Part shown: positions 25,380 through 35,900 of the stretch, piece after piece | Layout of the letters: each line of letters begins with the position of its first letter | Position numbering within the stretch: position 1 is the first letter of the stretch | From: Candidatus Latescibacterota bacterium | GTDB lineage: Bacteria; Latescibacterota; UBA2968; UBA8231 | DNA: 64,000 nucleotides | NCBI GenBank assembly: GCA_022826515.1 | Contig: JAJDUT010000061.1 | Span: 11,659 to 75,658 of the forward strand | Reading direction: 5' to 3' | Notes under the pieces: generated by a model | What the model was told of the DNA's origin: nothing | What the model saw: only the letters and a program-made list of their open reading frames with translations | Databases searched by the model: none | Position numbers and translations under genes: made by a program

Positions 25380-25801
25380 GAACTGCGCTGTTGTTAGCCG
25401 CTTGGCTGCTCAGCGGCTGTGGCGGCAAAGACTCCACCGCACCGCTTGCACCTGCGCTTGCGCCTGCGCCCCCCGAACCCACCAGCCAAGCCGGGACCGT
25501 CGCGGTCGCCAATCACACCGCCTACGATCTCGAAGTAGCGTACCTCAACGAGATCGATGCGGACGCGCCGCGGATTGTGCGCACCCACGTACCGGCCGGC
25601 CAGCGCGCGGAGGTTTCGGGCGGGGTGCTGCCAGCGGGTCTAGAGGTGGAATTCGACTTGGTACTCGTGCCGCGCACGGAAGACGGGATTCGGGTGCGAC
25701 GCAAAATCCAGGTCTCGATTGACGGCGATTGGGTGTTAAATGTGCGCTTGGCGGACGAATCCGACCCCTTTAGCCTAGCGGTAGCCAGCGCGTCTCCATA
25801 G
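25340..25801 (+). CDS. Putative lipoprotein of unknown function
   Basis: A 153-residue exported protein. An Arg-containing hydrophobic signal (VRTALLLAAWLLSGCGG) ends in a lipobox LLSGC, so the mature protein would start at Cys 27 and be lipid-anchored. A Pro/Ala-rich linker (about 30-50) leads to one beta-rich domain (AGTVAVANHTAYDLEVAYL onward) with no recognised family. Its ATG lies inside selA in another frame, an overlap of 40 bases, so translation is probably coupled to selA. No functional link to selenium is evident. Confidence 0.7.
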   Translation: MDRPSIVARYRAVRTALLLAAWLLSGCGGKDSTAPLAPALAPAPPEPTSQAGTVAVANHTAYDLEVAYLNEIDADAPRIVRTHVPAGQRAEVSGGVLPAGLEVEFDLVLVPRTEDGIRVRRKIQVSIDGDWVLNVRLADESDPFSLAVASASP

Positions 25802-25972
25802 GCTGCAAAGAGAGCGCAACATTTTCGCTTGCTTTATCGCGGGGTGGGTTTTACGTTTGATAACCCCACGATGAATTTCAGCACTTTCCCCTTGCATAAT
25901 TTCATAGAGCAGTTCCCAATAGTCTAGTAGTTGTGCTGCTCGTTTTGGCACAACTATGAGGATCAAAAACCT

Positions 25973-26968
25973 ATGGTGTTGGACATCTGCGACTTGCGCC
26001 AACAGGCTGCGCCAGTCGCCGAAACATCGCTAGACCAATTGCTCCACGGAGCACAGGCCCAACCACATGGGCTGGTGCTTAGCGCGGACGATTTGGAGCA
26101 ACTCTTGACCATCGCCGAGGACTCGGGCGACAACCGCCGGCTAGCGGCCATCGACATCTTAAGTCAGCACCGCTCCTGGCTGTCTTCGCTGCGCCTGCTG
26201 CGTCGGATCGTGCGGTTGGCGCACAAGGAACTCGATTCCCGACTAGCCACGGCCTTGGTGCAAGCACTGCGCCAGTGCGACGAGGTCGCCCAATTTCTAA
26301 CCAGCAAAGAGCGTGCGGTCGCCCGCGAAGCAGCACGAGGCGTGCCGATCAGCCGCCAGACCCTCGCGCCGATCACTGAGGCGCTAGCGGCGGGCCTCCC
26401 AGCCGACATCGCGGCCGTATTGCTCGACAAAATGCGCCGCACGCATCCATCTATGGTGCCCTATGCCGTCGATTGCCTCCTCAAGTGCGATCCCAATGAG
26501 AGCCTCTTGCGCGCGTTCTTGGCGCACTTGCCGCAGATACCGCTCTTCGCGCTCTTTGTCGAGACCGGGCTGCCGCAAACTATGACTTCGACCACCCGCG
26601 TCTGGCAACGGGCAGCGCGGATAGCCGCTGAAATCCTCCAAGAGGCTCCATCGGCCAAGCTGCTGCGCCACCTGCTCAGCAAGTGCGGCGAGGACGCGGC
26701 TTTCGCCCGCAGCCACGCCCGCTTCCTGCACCAAATCACCCAACGCGCCGACACCTCGTCGGACGCCGATTTAATCGGTCACTTTGAGCGGCTCACCTCC
26801 GGTGCATCCGAAGCCAAGGTCGCTCGCCTAGCCCCGCTATTAGTCGGATTAAGTGGGAGACTCGACGGCCAAGCAGGGCAGCAAGCGGCCGCCTTGCTAG
26901 AAAATTGGAAATCTCGCTCGGCTTCGCTCAAACTCAAGATCTATCACCTAGAGCAAGGCATCCGCTGA
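25973..26968 (+). CDS. Predicted helical-repeat (HEAT-like) protein, function unknown
   Basis: A 331-residue, almost entirely helical protein with repeated helix-pair segments of 35-45 residues (for example LRLLRRIVRLAHKELDSRLATALVQALRQ and related stretches), reminiscent of HEAT or Armadillo repeats, though the consensus is weak. No signal peptide or catalytic motif is visible. The ATG at 25973 is preceded by GAGGATC; an earlier in-frame TTG at 25931 lacks a ribosome site. Ends just before a strong terminator and is convergent with lptG. A scaffold role is only a possibility. Confidence 0.6.
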   Translation: MVLDICDLRQQAAPVAETSLDQLLHGAQAQPHGLVLSADDLEQLLTIAEDSGDNRRLAAIDILSQHRSWLSSLRLLRRIVRLAHKELDSRLATALVQALRQCDEVAQFLTSKERAVAREAARGVPISRQTLAPITEALAAGLPADIAAVLLDKMRRTHPSMVPYAVDCLLKCDPNESLLRAFLAHLPQIPLFALFVETGLPQTMTSTTRVWQRAARIAAEILQEAPSAKLLRHLLSKCGEDAAFARSHARFLHQITQRADTSSDADLIGHFERLTSGASEAKVARLAPLLVGLSGRLDGQAGQQAAALLENWKSRSASLKLKIYHLEQGIR

Positions 26969-26994
26969 GCATTTGTTCCAATACGAGTCTCCCC

Positions 26995-27030
26995 AAGGGC
27001 CGTTCGCCGACGGGCGAACGGCCTTTTTAT
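26995..27030 (+). terminator. Rho-independent terminator
   Basis: GGCCGTTCGCC (26998-27008) pairs with GGCGAACGGCC (27013-27023), followed by TTTTTATTT. It ends the helical-repeat gene and overlaps the stop codon of the convergent lptG. Confidence 0.9.
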
Positions 27031-28100
27031 TTGTGCACGCGCCACAGCAGCACCAAGGCCAATACGGCAAACAACAGGTTGGCTATCCACGCGCCTAGCC
27101 AAGGCGAGAGGATTTGATTCCAACCGAGGGCTTGGCCGGCCTTGACGCAACTGTAGTAAACAAAGCAGATCAGGACCCCCAAGCCGAAGCTGTTGGCCAA
27201 GCCAGCGCGGCGGGCATTGGCCCCGAGGATCGCGCCAAGGGCGATGATGATGAAGCTGGTCAGGGGAAAGGATACTTTCAGATGCAAATCGACGCGCTGG
27301 CGCGTGGCGTCCTCCCCGTTGAGCGTGGCGCGGGCGATGTAGTCGGCCAACTCGGCGTAGCTCATTTCCTCGGGGTCCTTCTGCTGGCGAGCAAAGTCGC
27401 TGGGGAGCAACGACAAACTCGGCAAGGATAGGGTATCAAAAGAAGAAGTCGCCACAGCCTCGTCCGCGGCAAAACGAAAGCGACGGCCTTCGAGGAGCAC
27501 CCACGTGCCCTCCCGCCACTCCATGCGCCGAGCCACGGCGCGCTCCAGCGGCGCGTAGCCGCGCAGTCGCTCCCAAGACACTTCGCTGGCGCGTTGCCGC
27601 TCCGCATCGTAGCTGCGGGCGTACACGAACTGGTTGTCCGCATCTTGGAGCAGGACTTGGCGGCGCGATCCATCGCTGCGGTGATAGGACTTAATCTCAT
27701 CATTGATTTGGTTGTACAGATAAGTGGCGGACGGCACCACCCAATCGGTAAAGAAAAAGGCCGCGACCGCAACGACGAGGGCACACGCCAAAACCGGGGC
27801 CAGCAGGCGATACAGGCTAATGCCAGTGGCCTTCATGGCGGCAATTTCATTCTGGCGCGCCAAGCTGGTCAAGGCAAAGAGCGCACCCAGCAGCGCGGCG
27901 ATGGGCAGGGTCAAGATGAGCCAGTACGGGAGCCGATAGACGTAGTAGAGCAAGATCTGCTCGGGACGAGCTTCAAAGTCGATAAACGTGTCGATGTTTT
28001 CGGTGAGATCGATAATCACCGAAATGAGCAACAGGCTGACCACGGCAATTCCCAGACACAACAGAAAGCGGCGCGTCAGATAGAGGTCGAGGATGCGCAT
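27027..28100 (-). CDS. lptG: LptG-type lipopolysaccharide export permease (YjgQ family)
   Basis: A 357-residue inner-membrane protein: three N-terminal membrane helices (LDLYLTRRFLLCLGIAV, then about 55-85 and 95-120), a periplasmic beta-jellyroll (about 130-260) and three C-terminal helices. SLARQNEIAAMKATGISLYRL is the conserved cytoplasmic coupling helix of LptF/LptG. With LptF it extracts LPS from the inner membrane, driven by LptB. The ATG at 28100 was chosen because the lptF stop is only one base away; upstream in-frame starts lie within lptF. Indicates that the organism makes an LPS-type outer leaflet. Confidence 0.93.
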   Translation of the reverse strand: MRILDLYLTRRFLLCLGIAVVSLLLISVIIDLTENIDTFIDFEARPEQILLYYVYRLPYWLILTLPIAALLGALFALTSLARQNEIAAMKATGISLYRLLAPVLACALVVAVAAFFFTDWVVPSATYLYNQINDEIKSYHRSDGSRRQVLLQDADNQFVYARSYDAERQRASEVSWERLRGYAPLERAVARRMEWREGTWVLLEGRRFRFAADEAVATSSFDTLSLPSLSLLPSDFARQQKDPEEMSYAELADYIARATLNGEDATRQRVDLHLKVSFPLTSFIIIALGAILGANARRAGLANSFGLGVLICFVYYSCVKAGQALGWNQILSPWLGAWIANLLFAVLALVLLWRVHK

Positions 28101-28101
28101 C

Positions 28102-29469
28102 TCAGGTCTCTTTCGCCCCTCGGCGACCAGCGCGGTCGTACGCGACCACCCGCAACAGCCCCCATCCGACGAGGGCAAAAACCCCATTGGGTGCCCACAT
28201 CGCCAACGGCGGCGGGATATAGCCGCGGTCGGCTAACTCCTCGCCGCCGATGAGGAACATCCAGTAGATCCAAAAGAAGAACAAACTGATGCCGACGGAT
28301 ACGGCGGCACCGCGGCGGCGAATCAGCGCCCCCAATGGGGCACCGACCAGCGCGAAAACCAAGCAAGCGGCCGGGATGGATAGCTTCTTGTGAATCTCGA
28401 CCAAGTACTCGTTGATCCGCCCCGCGCGGCGGTCTATGTGCCGCCACTGTCGGCGCAGGGCCTCGGCCGCCTGTTCTCTTTCTCGCTCTAGCTCGTTGAC
28501 CGTAGAGTCGGCAAACTGGCTTTGGTGCAAGGCGCGCTCCTGCTCGCGGTGGTGCTCTAGCACCAAGCGGTGCAGGGCCGCGATGTCTGTTTGGTGCAAT
28601 TCGAGGTAGCGCGCGGCAATCGAATCGAGGTGTCCGTAGGCGCGCTCCTGCTCGCTGCGGCGTGCTAGCACCAGGCGGTACATGGCCGCGATGTCTAGCT
28701 CGCGGTCGCTGCGGTAGGACGAGGGGCGGTGTTCGTAGCGGCGGCGCTCGTCCTTGATGTGCAGCACTTGGCGGGCGAAGGTGCCGTAGAAAAAGCGCTC
28801 TTCTTGGCCGGCTTCGACGCGCTGGACATGGCCTTCCTCCAACTCCAAGCGGATGTAAGCTCCATCGCCCAACAGCGCGAGGCGGCCTCTAGGGGCGTGG
28901 ACAATCACCGGCGGCCCGGGGCGCGAGGCGTCGTAGAGCGCGATGCCGGCTAGCTCGTTAGTCTCCGGGTCAATCTGGCGGATGAGCAGGTGATAATCGC
29001 CCAAGTCGGGTATGAAGACTCCTTCCTTTTCCCGCAGCACTAAGGCCGCTTTCGTCCGTTGCAAGCTCGACGACAGGACCCGGGCTTGGTGGTTCCAGTC
29101 CGGGAGGATCTGGTCGTTAAAAAGCACCATCAACAGGGTGAGCAAAAACGCGGCTACCAGCACCGGCCGCAGGAGCAGCCAAAAGCTCACCCCGCAGGCT
29201 TTGGCTGCGATGATTTCCCCGTCGGCTGCGAGGCGGGCAAAGGCCATGAGTACGGCGATGAGCACGGCCATCGGCACGGCCAGCGCCACGATCCAAGCTA
29301 AGTTAAAAAGCAAAAGTTGGAGCGCCGCGAGCAGGGTTAGCCCCTTGCTCAGCACCTGATCCATCGTCTGCAATACGACGTCGATCAGCAGGATGAAGAG
29401 GATCAGCGCAAAGCCGAGCGCAAAGGGCCAACCGTGCTCTTTGAGCACATAGCGGGACAGGGTCGTCAT
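28102..29469 (-). CDS. lptF: LptF-type lipopolysaccharide export permease with an inserted helical repeat
   Basis: A 455-residue relative of LptG, unusually long (about 360 is typical). N-terminal helices, the coupling segment LAADGEIIAAKACGVSFWLLLRP and a C-terminal helix bundle (IPAACLVFALVGAPLGALIRRR) are as in the family. Between the jellyroll and the last helices is a charged, coiled-coil-like insertion of about 100 residues with two related units (IAAMYRLVLARRSEQERA and IAALHRLVLEHHREQERA, 36 residues apart). lptG starts one base after its stop. The insertion is absent from well-studied LptF proteins and may be periplasmic. Confidence 0.9.
   Translation of the reverse strand: MTTLSRYVLKEHGWPFALGFALILFILLIDVVLQTMDQVLSKGLTLLAALQLLLFNLAWIVALAVPMAVLIAVLMAFARLAADGEIIAAKACGVSFWLLLRPVLVAAFLLTLLMVLFNDQILPDWNHQARVLSSSLQRTKAALVLREKEGVFIPDLGDYHLLIRQIDPETNELAGIALYDASRPGPPVIVHAPRGRLALLGDGAYIRLELEEGHVQRVEAGQEERFFYGTFARQVLHIKDERRRYEHRPSSYRSDRELDIAAMYRLVLARRSEQERAYGHLDSIAARYLELHQTDIAALHRLVLEHHREQERALHQSQFADSTVNELEREREQAAEALRRQWRHIDRRAGRINEYLVEIHKKLSIPAACLVFALVGAPLGALIRRRGAAVSVGISLFFFWIYWMFLIGGEELADRGYIPPPLAMWAPNGVFALVGWGLLRVVAYDRAGRRGAKET
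28530..28697. repeat. Two-unit internal direct repeat in lptF
   Basis: Two roughly 60-base segments about 108 bases apart (28532-28590 and 28640-28697) are very similar, encoding the two related coiled-coil units of the LptF insertion. Seen by direct comparison of bases and residues; the duplication of one 36-residue unit is the simplest explanation. Confidence 0.6.
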
Positions 29470-29641
29470 GGGTCGAAAGGGTTACGGGGCTGTGGCGCGT
29501 AGCACTCAGGGCACCTCGTTGCAAGCGGCGCGCACTCGGACCGGCCACGGACCTAGTTCCCTCAAATATAACGACTTAGGCCGCCGACTAAAAAAGCACT
29601 CCCCGCACCGTGCGATAGGAATGGTTTTTGCAAGGACTTCC

Positions 29642-29670
29642 TTGAAATAATTGCAGCCGCGTGCTATGTT
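29642..29670 (+). promoter_or_regulatory. Sigma70-like promoter upstream of the SprA-like gene
   Basis: TTGAAA (29642-29647), an exact 17-bp spacer and TATGTT (29665-29670). Transcription would start near 29676, leaving about 270 bases before the GTG at 29948. Confidence 0.55.
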
Positions 29671-29675
29671 TTCAG

Positions 29676-29947
29676 GTAGTTGCCCGCTTCGTCTGGGCAG
29701 CGTCCTCCTGTTTTTGGGTCTGGAGACCGCCTATCGCGTTTGGTTAATACAGAAGCCGCTCGGCGCATTGCTTTGACTATGGCCGCATCACCAGTGAAGG
29801 CTTCTGAGTCGTTTCCGCGAAACCTCAATTGAAAGACTGCTCTTTAGTTGAGACTGCATTAAGACTGCCGAGCGCATTCGGCTTGACGCCGCGAGCTCCC
29901 ACCTTTTAGGGGCTTGCGATCACGTCAAACAATAGACGTCGATAGGT
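29676..29947 (+). ncRNA. Possible structured leader RNA or independent small RNA
   Basis: This gap of 478 bases (29470-29947) has no convincing ORF. Downstream of a good promoter the bases form several hairpins by eye: TGCCC/GGGCA, GGTC/GACC, a larger AGAAGCC/GGCTTCT stem around 29751-29806, AAAGA/TCTTT flanked by TCAA/TTGA, GTTT/AAAC, GCCGA/CGGC, AGCTCC/GGGGCT and ACGTC/GACGT. CGCTCGGC in the larger stem can also pair with GCCGAGCG further on, giving alternative structures. It does not match tmRNA, RNase P or SRP RNA, and a 6S RNA identity could not be shown. The 29470-29641 part holds lptF upstream sequence and nothing recognised. Confidence 0.3.
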
Positions 29948-32900
29948 GTGAATTTAGAGGTGTTTCTCCGCTTTTCCTGCCAAGCGTTTTCCTCGTGGCT
30001 GTGTGTTTGCTTGCTCGCGGTAGTGGTGCGTGCCGAGCCCAAGCTGCACTTTGAGCCGCTATACGGCCCGCTTTCCCAGCGCTTTGCCGTCCCGAGCCAA
30101 GCTGCCTTTGGGACTGGCCAGCCGCTCTTGCCCGCTCCCGACCGTGCGCTGATCTCGTACCAAGCCGCAGTGGACTCCTTGGGAATGGCCCACTACGGCC
30201 GCCGCGTCAGCGGATTCACCGAGGGACCAACGGTCGCCGTGGCTTTAGACCACTATCTCCGCATGGAATACCAAGCGAGGCACCGACAGCTTTGGCACCA
30301 GCAAATCCGCCGCGACTTTCGCAGCACAGCTTCCGGGCAGCGCCAGCGCCGGGGCAGCCGCTTTGAGTGGACGGTGCCCTTTTCCGCGCCCAAGCCCCTG
30401 CGGCGCTTTATCGGCGACGAAGGCCCCAGCCTCGCGCTCAATGGTTCGCGTACCATCATCGTTTCTGGCAAGAGCGAGTGGACCGACGGCGAGGTGCAGA
30501 CCTCGTTTGGCCGCAGTTCCAAGTTTCCCTCGCTGGGCATCGAACAGGAATCTGATTTCACGGTGGAAGGCAAAGTCGGCGAGCTGATCAACATCCGCAT
30601 CGATCAAGACACCCAAAACTTCGGCTCGGCCATTGGCTCCGGTTTGGGCGATCAGCTATCCAACCAGATCAAGCTCGACTACGAAGGCGAGGAAGACTCC
30701 ATATTCCAAGAGATACAGGCCGGCAACACCACGCTAGAGCTGCCCAACACGCGCTTCGTCGGCTTCCGGCAGAAGAACAAGGGCCTCTTTGGCATCCGCG
30801 CTAAAGGGCACGTCGGGCCGCTGGCCTTTACGACCGTAGCCAGCCACGAAAAGAGCAAGTCCAACCGCCAGACCTTCAAGGGCGGAGCGGCCATCGACAC
30901 GCTCCAGCTAAGAGACTACCAATACATCCGCAACACGTATTTCTTTTTGCACGAGTTCTACCGCGCCCACCTTGCCGACTTCCGCAGTCTGTTGGCAGGA
31001 GTGCCGTTTGGCGCGGAAAACTTCGTCGATATCAGCCGCCTCGAAGTCTATATCAACGACTTCAATACGCGGAATGACGCCGAACTGTTCGCCAAGCCCG
31101 GCGTTGCGTGGGTCGATCCGTCCGATTCCCTCTCCACCATCGAGTGCTTTGACGCGGCGGGCAATCGCCTGCGCAATAGCGGCTGCTTTGAGGAAGGAAC
31201 CTGGCACCGGCTCGACCCGGACGACGACTACTCGGTCGTGGCCGAGGCGGGTTATATCATCCTCAACAGGCCCGTATCCGCCCCCTATGCCATGGCCGTG
31301 CATTTCAAAACCAACGCGCCGGACTTCGACGGCATGCTCCAACAGGAGACGGCGCGGCTCACAGCCGGTGCCGAATCCGACTCCTTGTACCTGAAGCTGA
31401 TCAAAGCCCGCAATCCCCGCCCGGGTTTTCCCACTTGGAACCTAGAGTGGAAAAACGTGTACCGCATTGCCTCTGGGTTTTCCACTGGCCGCCGCTTCGA
31501 CCCCAAGACTTTGCAGGTCGATATCGCCAAGGAAGTGCCCGGCCAAGAGGATCAACTGTCGCAACAGGGGCGCTCCTACTTGCAGATTTTGGGCTTGGAC
31601 GAGCGCGGCAAAGATCCTGGCAGCGCGCCCGACCGCGTCATCGACGCCGACTACATAGGGCTGGACGACATCCGCGGGCATTTGATTTTCCCCGACCAGC
31701 GCCCCTTTGATCCGCGCGCCAACAAATATCGCGGCCTGCTCGACGAACCCGTCCCGGCCATCTACGACGAGCAGCAGCAGCGCACCCAGATCGAGGCCAG
31801 CCGCTACAAAATCCTCGTCCGCGCCGCCTCCTCAGAGCAGCGCATCCGGCTGGGCGGCATCTTCGGCGGCGTCCGGCCCGAGACCGTGGAGGTGCAGCTA
31901 AACGGCCGACCCCTAACGCGAGATACCGACTACCGAGTCGATTACACCGGCAGCGTGACGTTTATTGGTTCGGTCGCTCAGGAAGTGGCCGACCCCGGCG
32001 CGGACTTGGAAATCTCCTTTGAATCCGAGGACGTCTTCAACATCGGCAGCCAGCAGAAGACCTTGTTGGGCTTGCGCACCGAGTACGAGTTCTGGGGCGG
32101 CGACGGGCGCGTGGGCAGCACCATGATTTACAACAACGAGCGTTCGAGCGACCGGCGGGTGCGGGTGGGCAATGAGCCGACGCGCACGGTGATCTGGAAC
32201 CTCGACCTGCGCGCCCGGCGCGAAGTGCCAGTCCTCACCCGCGTCGTCGATATGCTGCCGCTGGTCAAGACGGCCGTTCCCTCGGAAGTGACCCTTGACG
32301 CCGAAATCGCGCAAAGTCGCCCCAATCTCAACACCAAGGGGCGCGGCTACATCGACGATTTTGAAGACAGCGAGCGGCCCATTTCCCTAGTCGTCAACCG
32401 CACGCGCTGGGCACCGGCTAGCGCCCCGGTTGGCGCGCGCTTCGGCGCGGAAAATCGCACGCATTTCATCTGGTACAATCCCTACAACGGGGTGCTGCGC
32501 ACCGACATCTGGCCCAACCAAGAAGAGCAAATCGAAGCCCAAAACCGGCGCACCGACATCTTAGCACTAGAGCTGCTGCCGCGCCTCGAAGCCACCGAGT
32601 CTTGGGGCGGAGTCTCCCTCGCCTTTTCGACGGTCAACGACTTGTCCGAGTCCAAGTTCCTAGAGATCTGGGTCCGCGGCCAAGAGGGCACCTTGCATGT
32701 GAACTTAGGCGATCAAATCAACGAGGACTACATCGCCAATGGCCGCCTCGACACCGAAGACGAGCCTTTCCCCGGGCAAGCCGCCGGGGATGGCTTGGTG
32801 GAGCGGGAGGAAGACGTGGGCATCGACGGCCGCAACGACGAAGCCGAATTGAACTTCTACTTGCGGCTGCAAGACGCTGCGTTCGACACCACCCGCTCCC

Positions 32901-35900
32901 TGGCCGAGCGGCAGCAGGCTTTTGCCGCGCTCTACCCAGACCCCGATCCCCTGCGCCCCAACCGCTCGCCCGACGACCCCGAGGGCGACAACTGGAAATA
33001 CGACGCTCAGCGCAACAAGAACGATTACAGCCACATCAACGGCACCGAGAACAACAAAAAAGACGTCGAAAGCGGCGACCGCCCGGACACCGAAGACCTC
33101 AATGGCAACGGCGTGCTCGACCGACGCAACAATTACTACCACTACGAGATCGACTTATCCTCAATTCACTACGAGGTCGCCGGCACCGAGAACAAGGGCT
33201 GGCGGCAGCTCCGCGTGCCCCTGTTCGGCCCCCACGTCGAGCGCGTGGGCTTGCCCGACTCCACCCGCATCGAATACGCGCGCCTGATGCTTTCAAGCGA
33301 GCCGCGGTCGGACGTGGCAGACACCGTACGGGCCGAGATCGCACTGGTGGAAATCGTGGGCAACAAGTGGCAAGAAGACGAAATAGTGCGGCTCGATGAT
33401 CGCTTCCCGCTCGGCGACCGCGAGGCCCTCGACGTCACGGTCATCGGCACCGACAAGAGCCAGAGCTACCGACCGCCACCCGGCGTGAAGATCCGCCGCA
33501 ACGTGCAGTCGCGCACCCGCGAACGCGAGCAGTCCCTCGTGCTGGCCTACGAAAACCTAGAGCCTGGACACCAAATGTCGGCGACTCGTATCCTGACCCG
33601 CTCTGCCAATTACACCAGCTACGAGCGGCTGCGCATGTACGTCTATGGCGATTCGAGCGGGACCATTGAATACGCCCACGGCGATTCGAGCGACTTGGTG
33701 CTCTTCGTGCGCTTTGGCGTGGATTCGACCAACTACTACGAGACCATCAGCCCCATTTTTCCGGGTTGGAGCGGGGGGCGCAAGGGCTGGAAGGGCAATC
33801 AAGTAGATGTGGACCTGCCCGTCATCTCCCAGCTCAAGGCCCTGCTGCAATCCGGGCTGGCCGATACTACCACGGGCGAGTTCTACTACACGTACCGAGT
33901 AATCGACCCGCGCGGGGCACCGCTAGACGGCAAAAGTTTGATCGCTCAGCGCGAGTTGGAGGCGCTGCACATGGCTGGCTACGATCCCCAAGTCGAGCGC
34001 TTTTCCCTAGACCAAGTCTTTGCGCGGTCGGGCCTGCGCAGCGGCGAGCAAGCCATTTACCGGGTGCGCGGCAACCCGTCAATGCAGTCGATCAAACAAC
34101 TGAGCATTGGTCTGCGCAACCGCGCCGCAAACCGCGCGTACAGCGGTCGCATCTTCCTCGACGAGCTGCGCCTCGACGAGGCGCGCAACGATCCCGGGCT
34201 GGCCGCGTACGCCCAGCTCAACACCAAGCTAGCCGACTTTGCCAACCTCGGCGGCAACGTGCTCTGGCGGCAGGAAAACTTCCGCAGCTTTACCGGCCAA
34301 GGAGGCAACAGCACCGACCGCGAAGCCGCGCTGTCGGTCTCCACCAACGCGCAAAAGCTCCTGCCGAGTAGCTGGGGATTTTTGATCCCGGTCAAGGTAA
34401 ATTTCAGCCGCTCGACCAGCTTGCCGCGCTTCGGCCCCGGCTCGGACGTGGAGCTGACCGCCGAAGAGAAGCTAGAGCAACAAGCCGTTCGCTCCAAAGA
34501 ATTCTACGACGTGTCCATCAGCCGACGGCAGGGCAAAAACTTCTTATTGCGCTGGACGCTCGACCAGATGAATCTGCGGCTGTCGCACTCGCGCGAACAC
34601 AGCTCGGATCCGGTGCGCCCGATCAACGAGCGCGAGGCCCAGACCATGAACTTCAACTACAGCATGCCCCTGCCCAAACCAGAACTGCGGATCATGCGCT
34701 GGCTACCGGAGTTCATGCCCACGGGCTGGACGCGGATGGAGTTTCGCCCACTGCCTTCGAGCCTGACCTACGCGGTCAATGGCAGCCGGCGAACCTCGCG
34801 GCTTTTGCGCCGCGGCGACGACGAAACGACCGCACAGGAGGACTTTACGCTCGTCGAAACCTATGCCTCTAAGCTCAATCCGCTCTCCGGTTTATCGGCC
34901 AACTACAACCTCAAAATCGACCGAGACTTGCGCAAAAAGTTCGTCCCCGACAAGCGCAGCTTTGGCCGCGAGGTCGGGCGCAGACAAACAGCCGACTTGG
35001 GCTTTTCGCTGCGCTTGGTCTCGTGGCTGGACCAAAACTACACCTTCAAGGCCAATTACGAAGAGCAAAATGACCCAGCGCAGCGGCGCGGAGTAGCCCC
35101 GATCGATTCAATCAGCGGCCTGCCGTTCAATACCCTCGAAATCCGCAACCAGAACGACCTCTCCGCCCGCCTCAATTTTAAAATCCCAACGCTGCTCAAG
35201 AACTTGGGGCAGTCCCCTGGCCAAAGCCGCAAGGCGCAACAGCGCGACGACCGAGACCGCAATCGAGACCGCAGTCGAAACCGAAACATAAACGAGGACG
35301 CGCCGACCTCGAAGGAAGACCAAGCCGAGCAAAAGAAAAACCAAACCGAGAAAGAGCCAACCAAAGCCGAGCAAAAGAAAAACCAAACTGAGAAAGAGCC
35401 AACCAAAGCCGACCAAGAGAAAGACCAAGCCAAAGAAGAGCAAAGCAAAGCCGAGCAGGAGAAAGACCAAGCCCAAGAAGAGCCAACCAAAGCCGAACCG
35501 CCGCAAGGTCCCAATATCCTCCGTCGCCTCGCCGGATGGACCGGCCGCCTCGTCGAGCCGGTCAACGCCAGTTGGCGGCGCAACACCAGCTCGCGCCGCT
35601 TCAATTTGCTGCAGCGGCCCTCGCTTTCCTATCAACTCGGCCTCGAAGACACCCTGCGGGTGCGGCAAGTGACCCAAGGGCTGACCCACCAAGACAATTG
35701 GTCGCACACGTCCTCATTTGAGGCTGGCTCGGGGATGCGGTTGCCCTTTGGCATTAGCGTCAAGGTCAACTCCAGGGAGCAGACCACCGAGCGCAGCGGC
35801 GCTTCGCAGCAACGGCTGCGCTTGCGCAACGAGCGGACCTACCCGCGCGTGAGTCTTAGCTGGGGACGAGCCGACCGGATTCCGTTGATAAAGCGAGTGA

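Noticed and set aside
23997..26000. Selenoprotein gene linked to selA through an in-frame TGA
   Set aside because: Neighbouring genes end at TGA or TAG/TAA without a conserved continuation or SECIS-like hairpin.
29676..29947. 6S RNA, tmRNA, RNase P or SRP RNA
   Set aside because: None of the conserved cores (AGGAAAGTCC of RNase P, GGTCAGG of SRP, tmRNA ends) is present; 6S could not be supported by eye, so it is reported only as a possible structured RNA.
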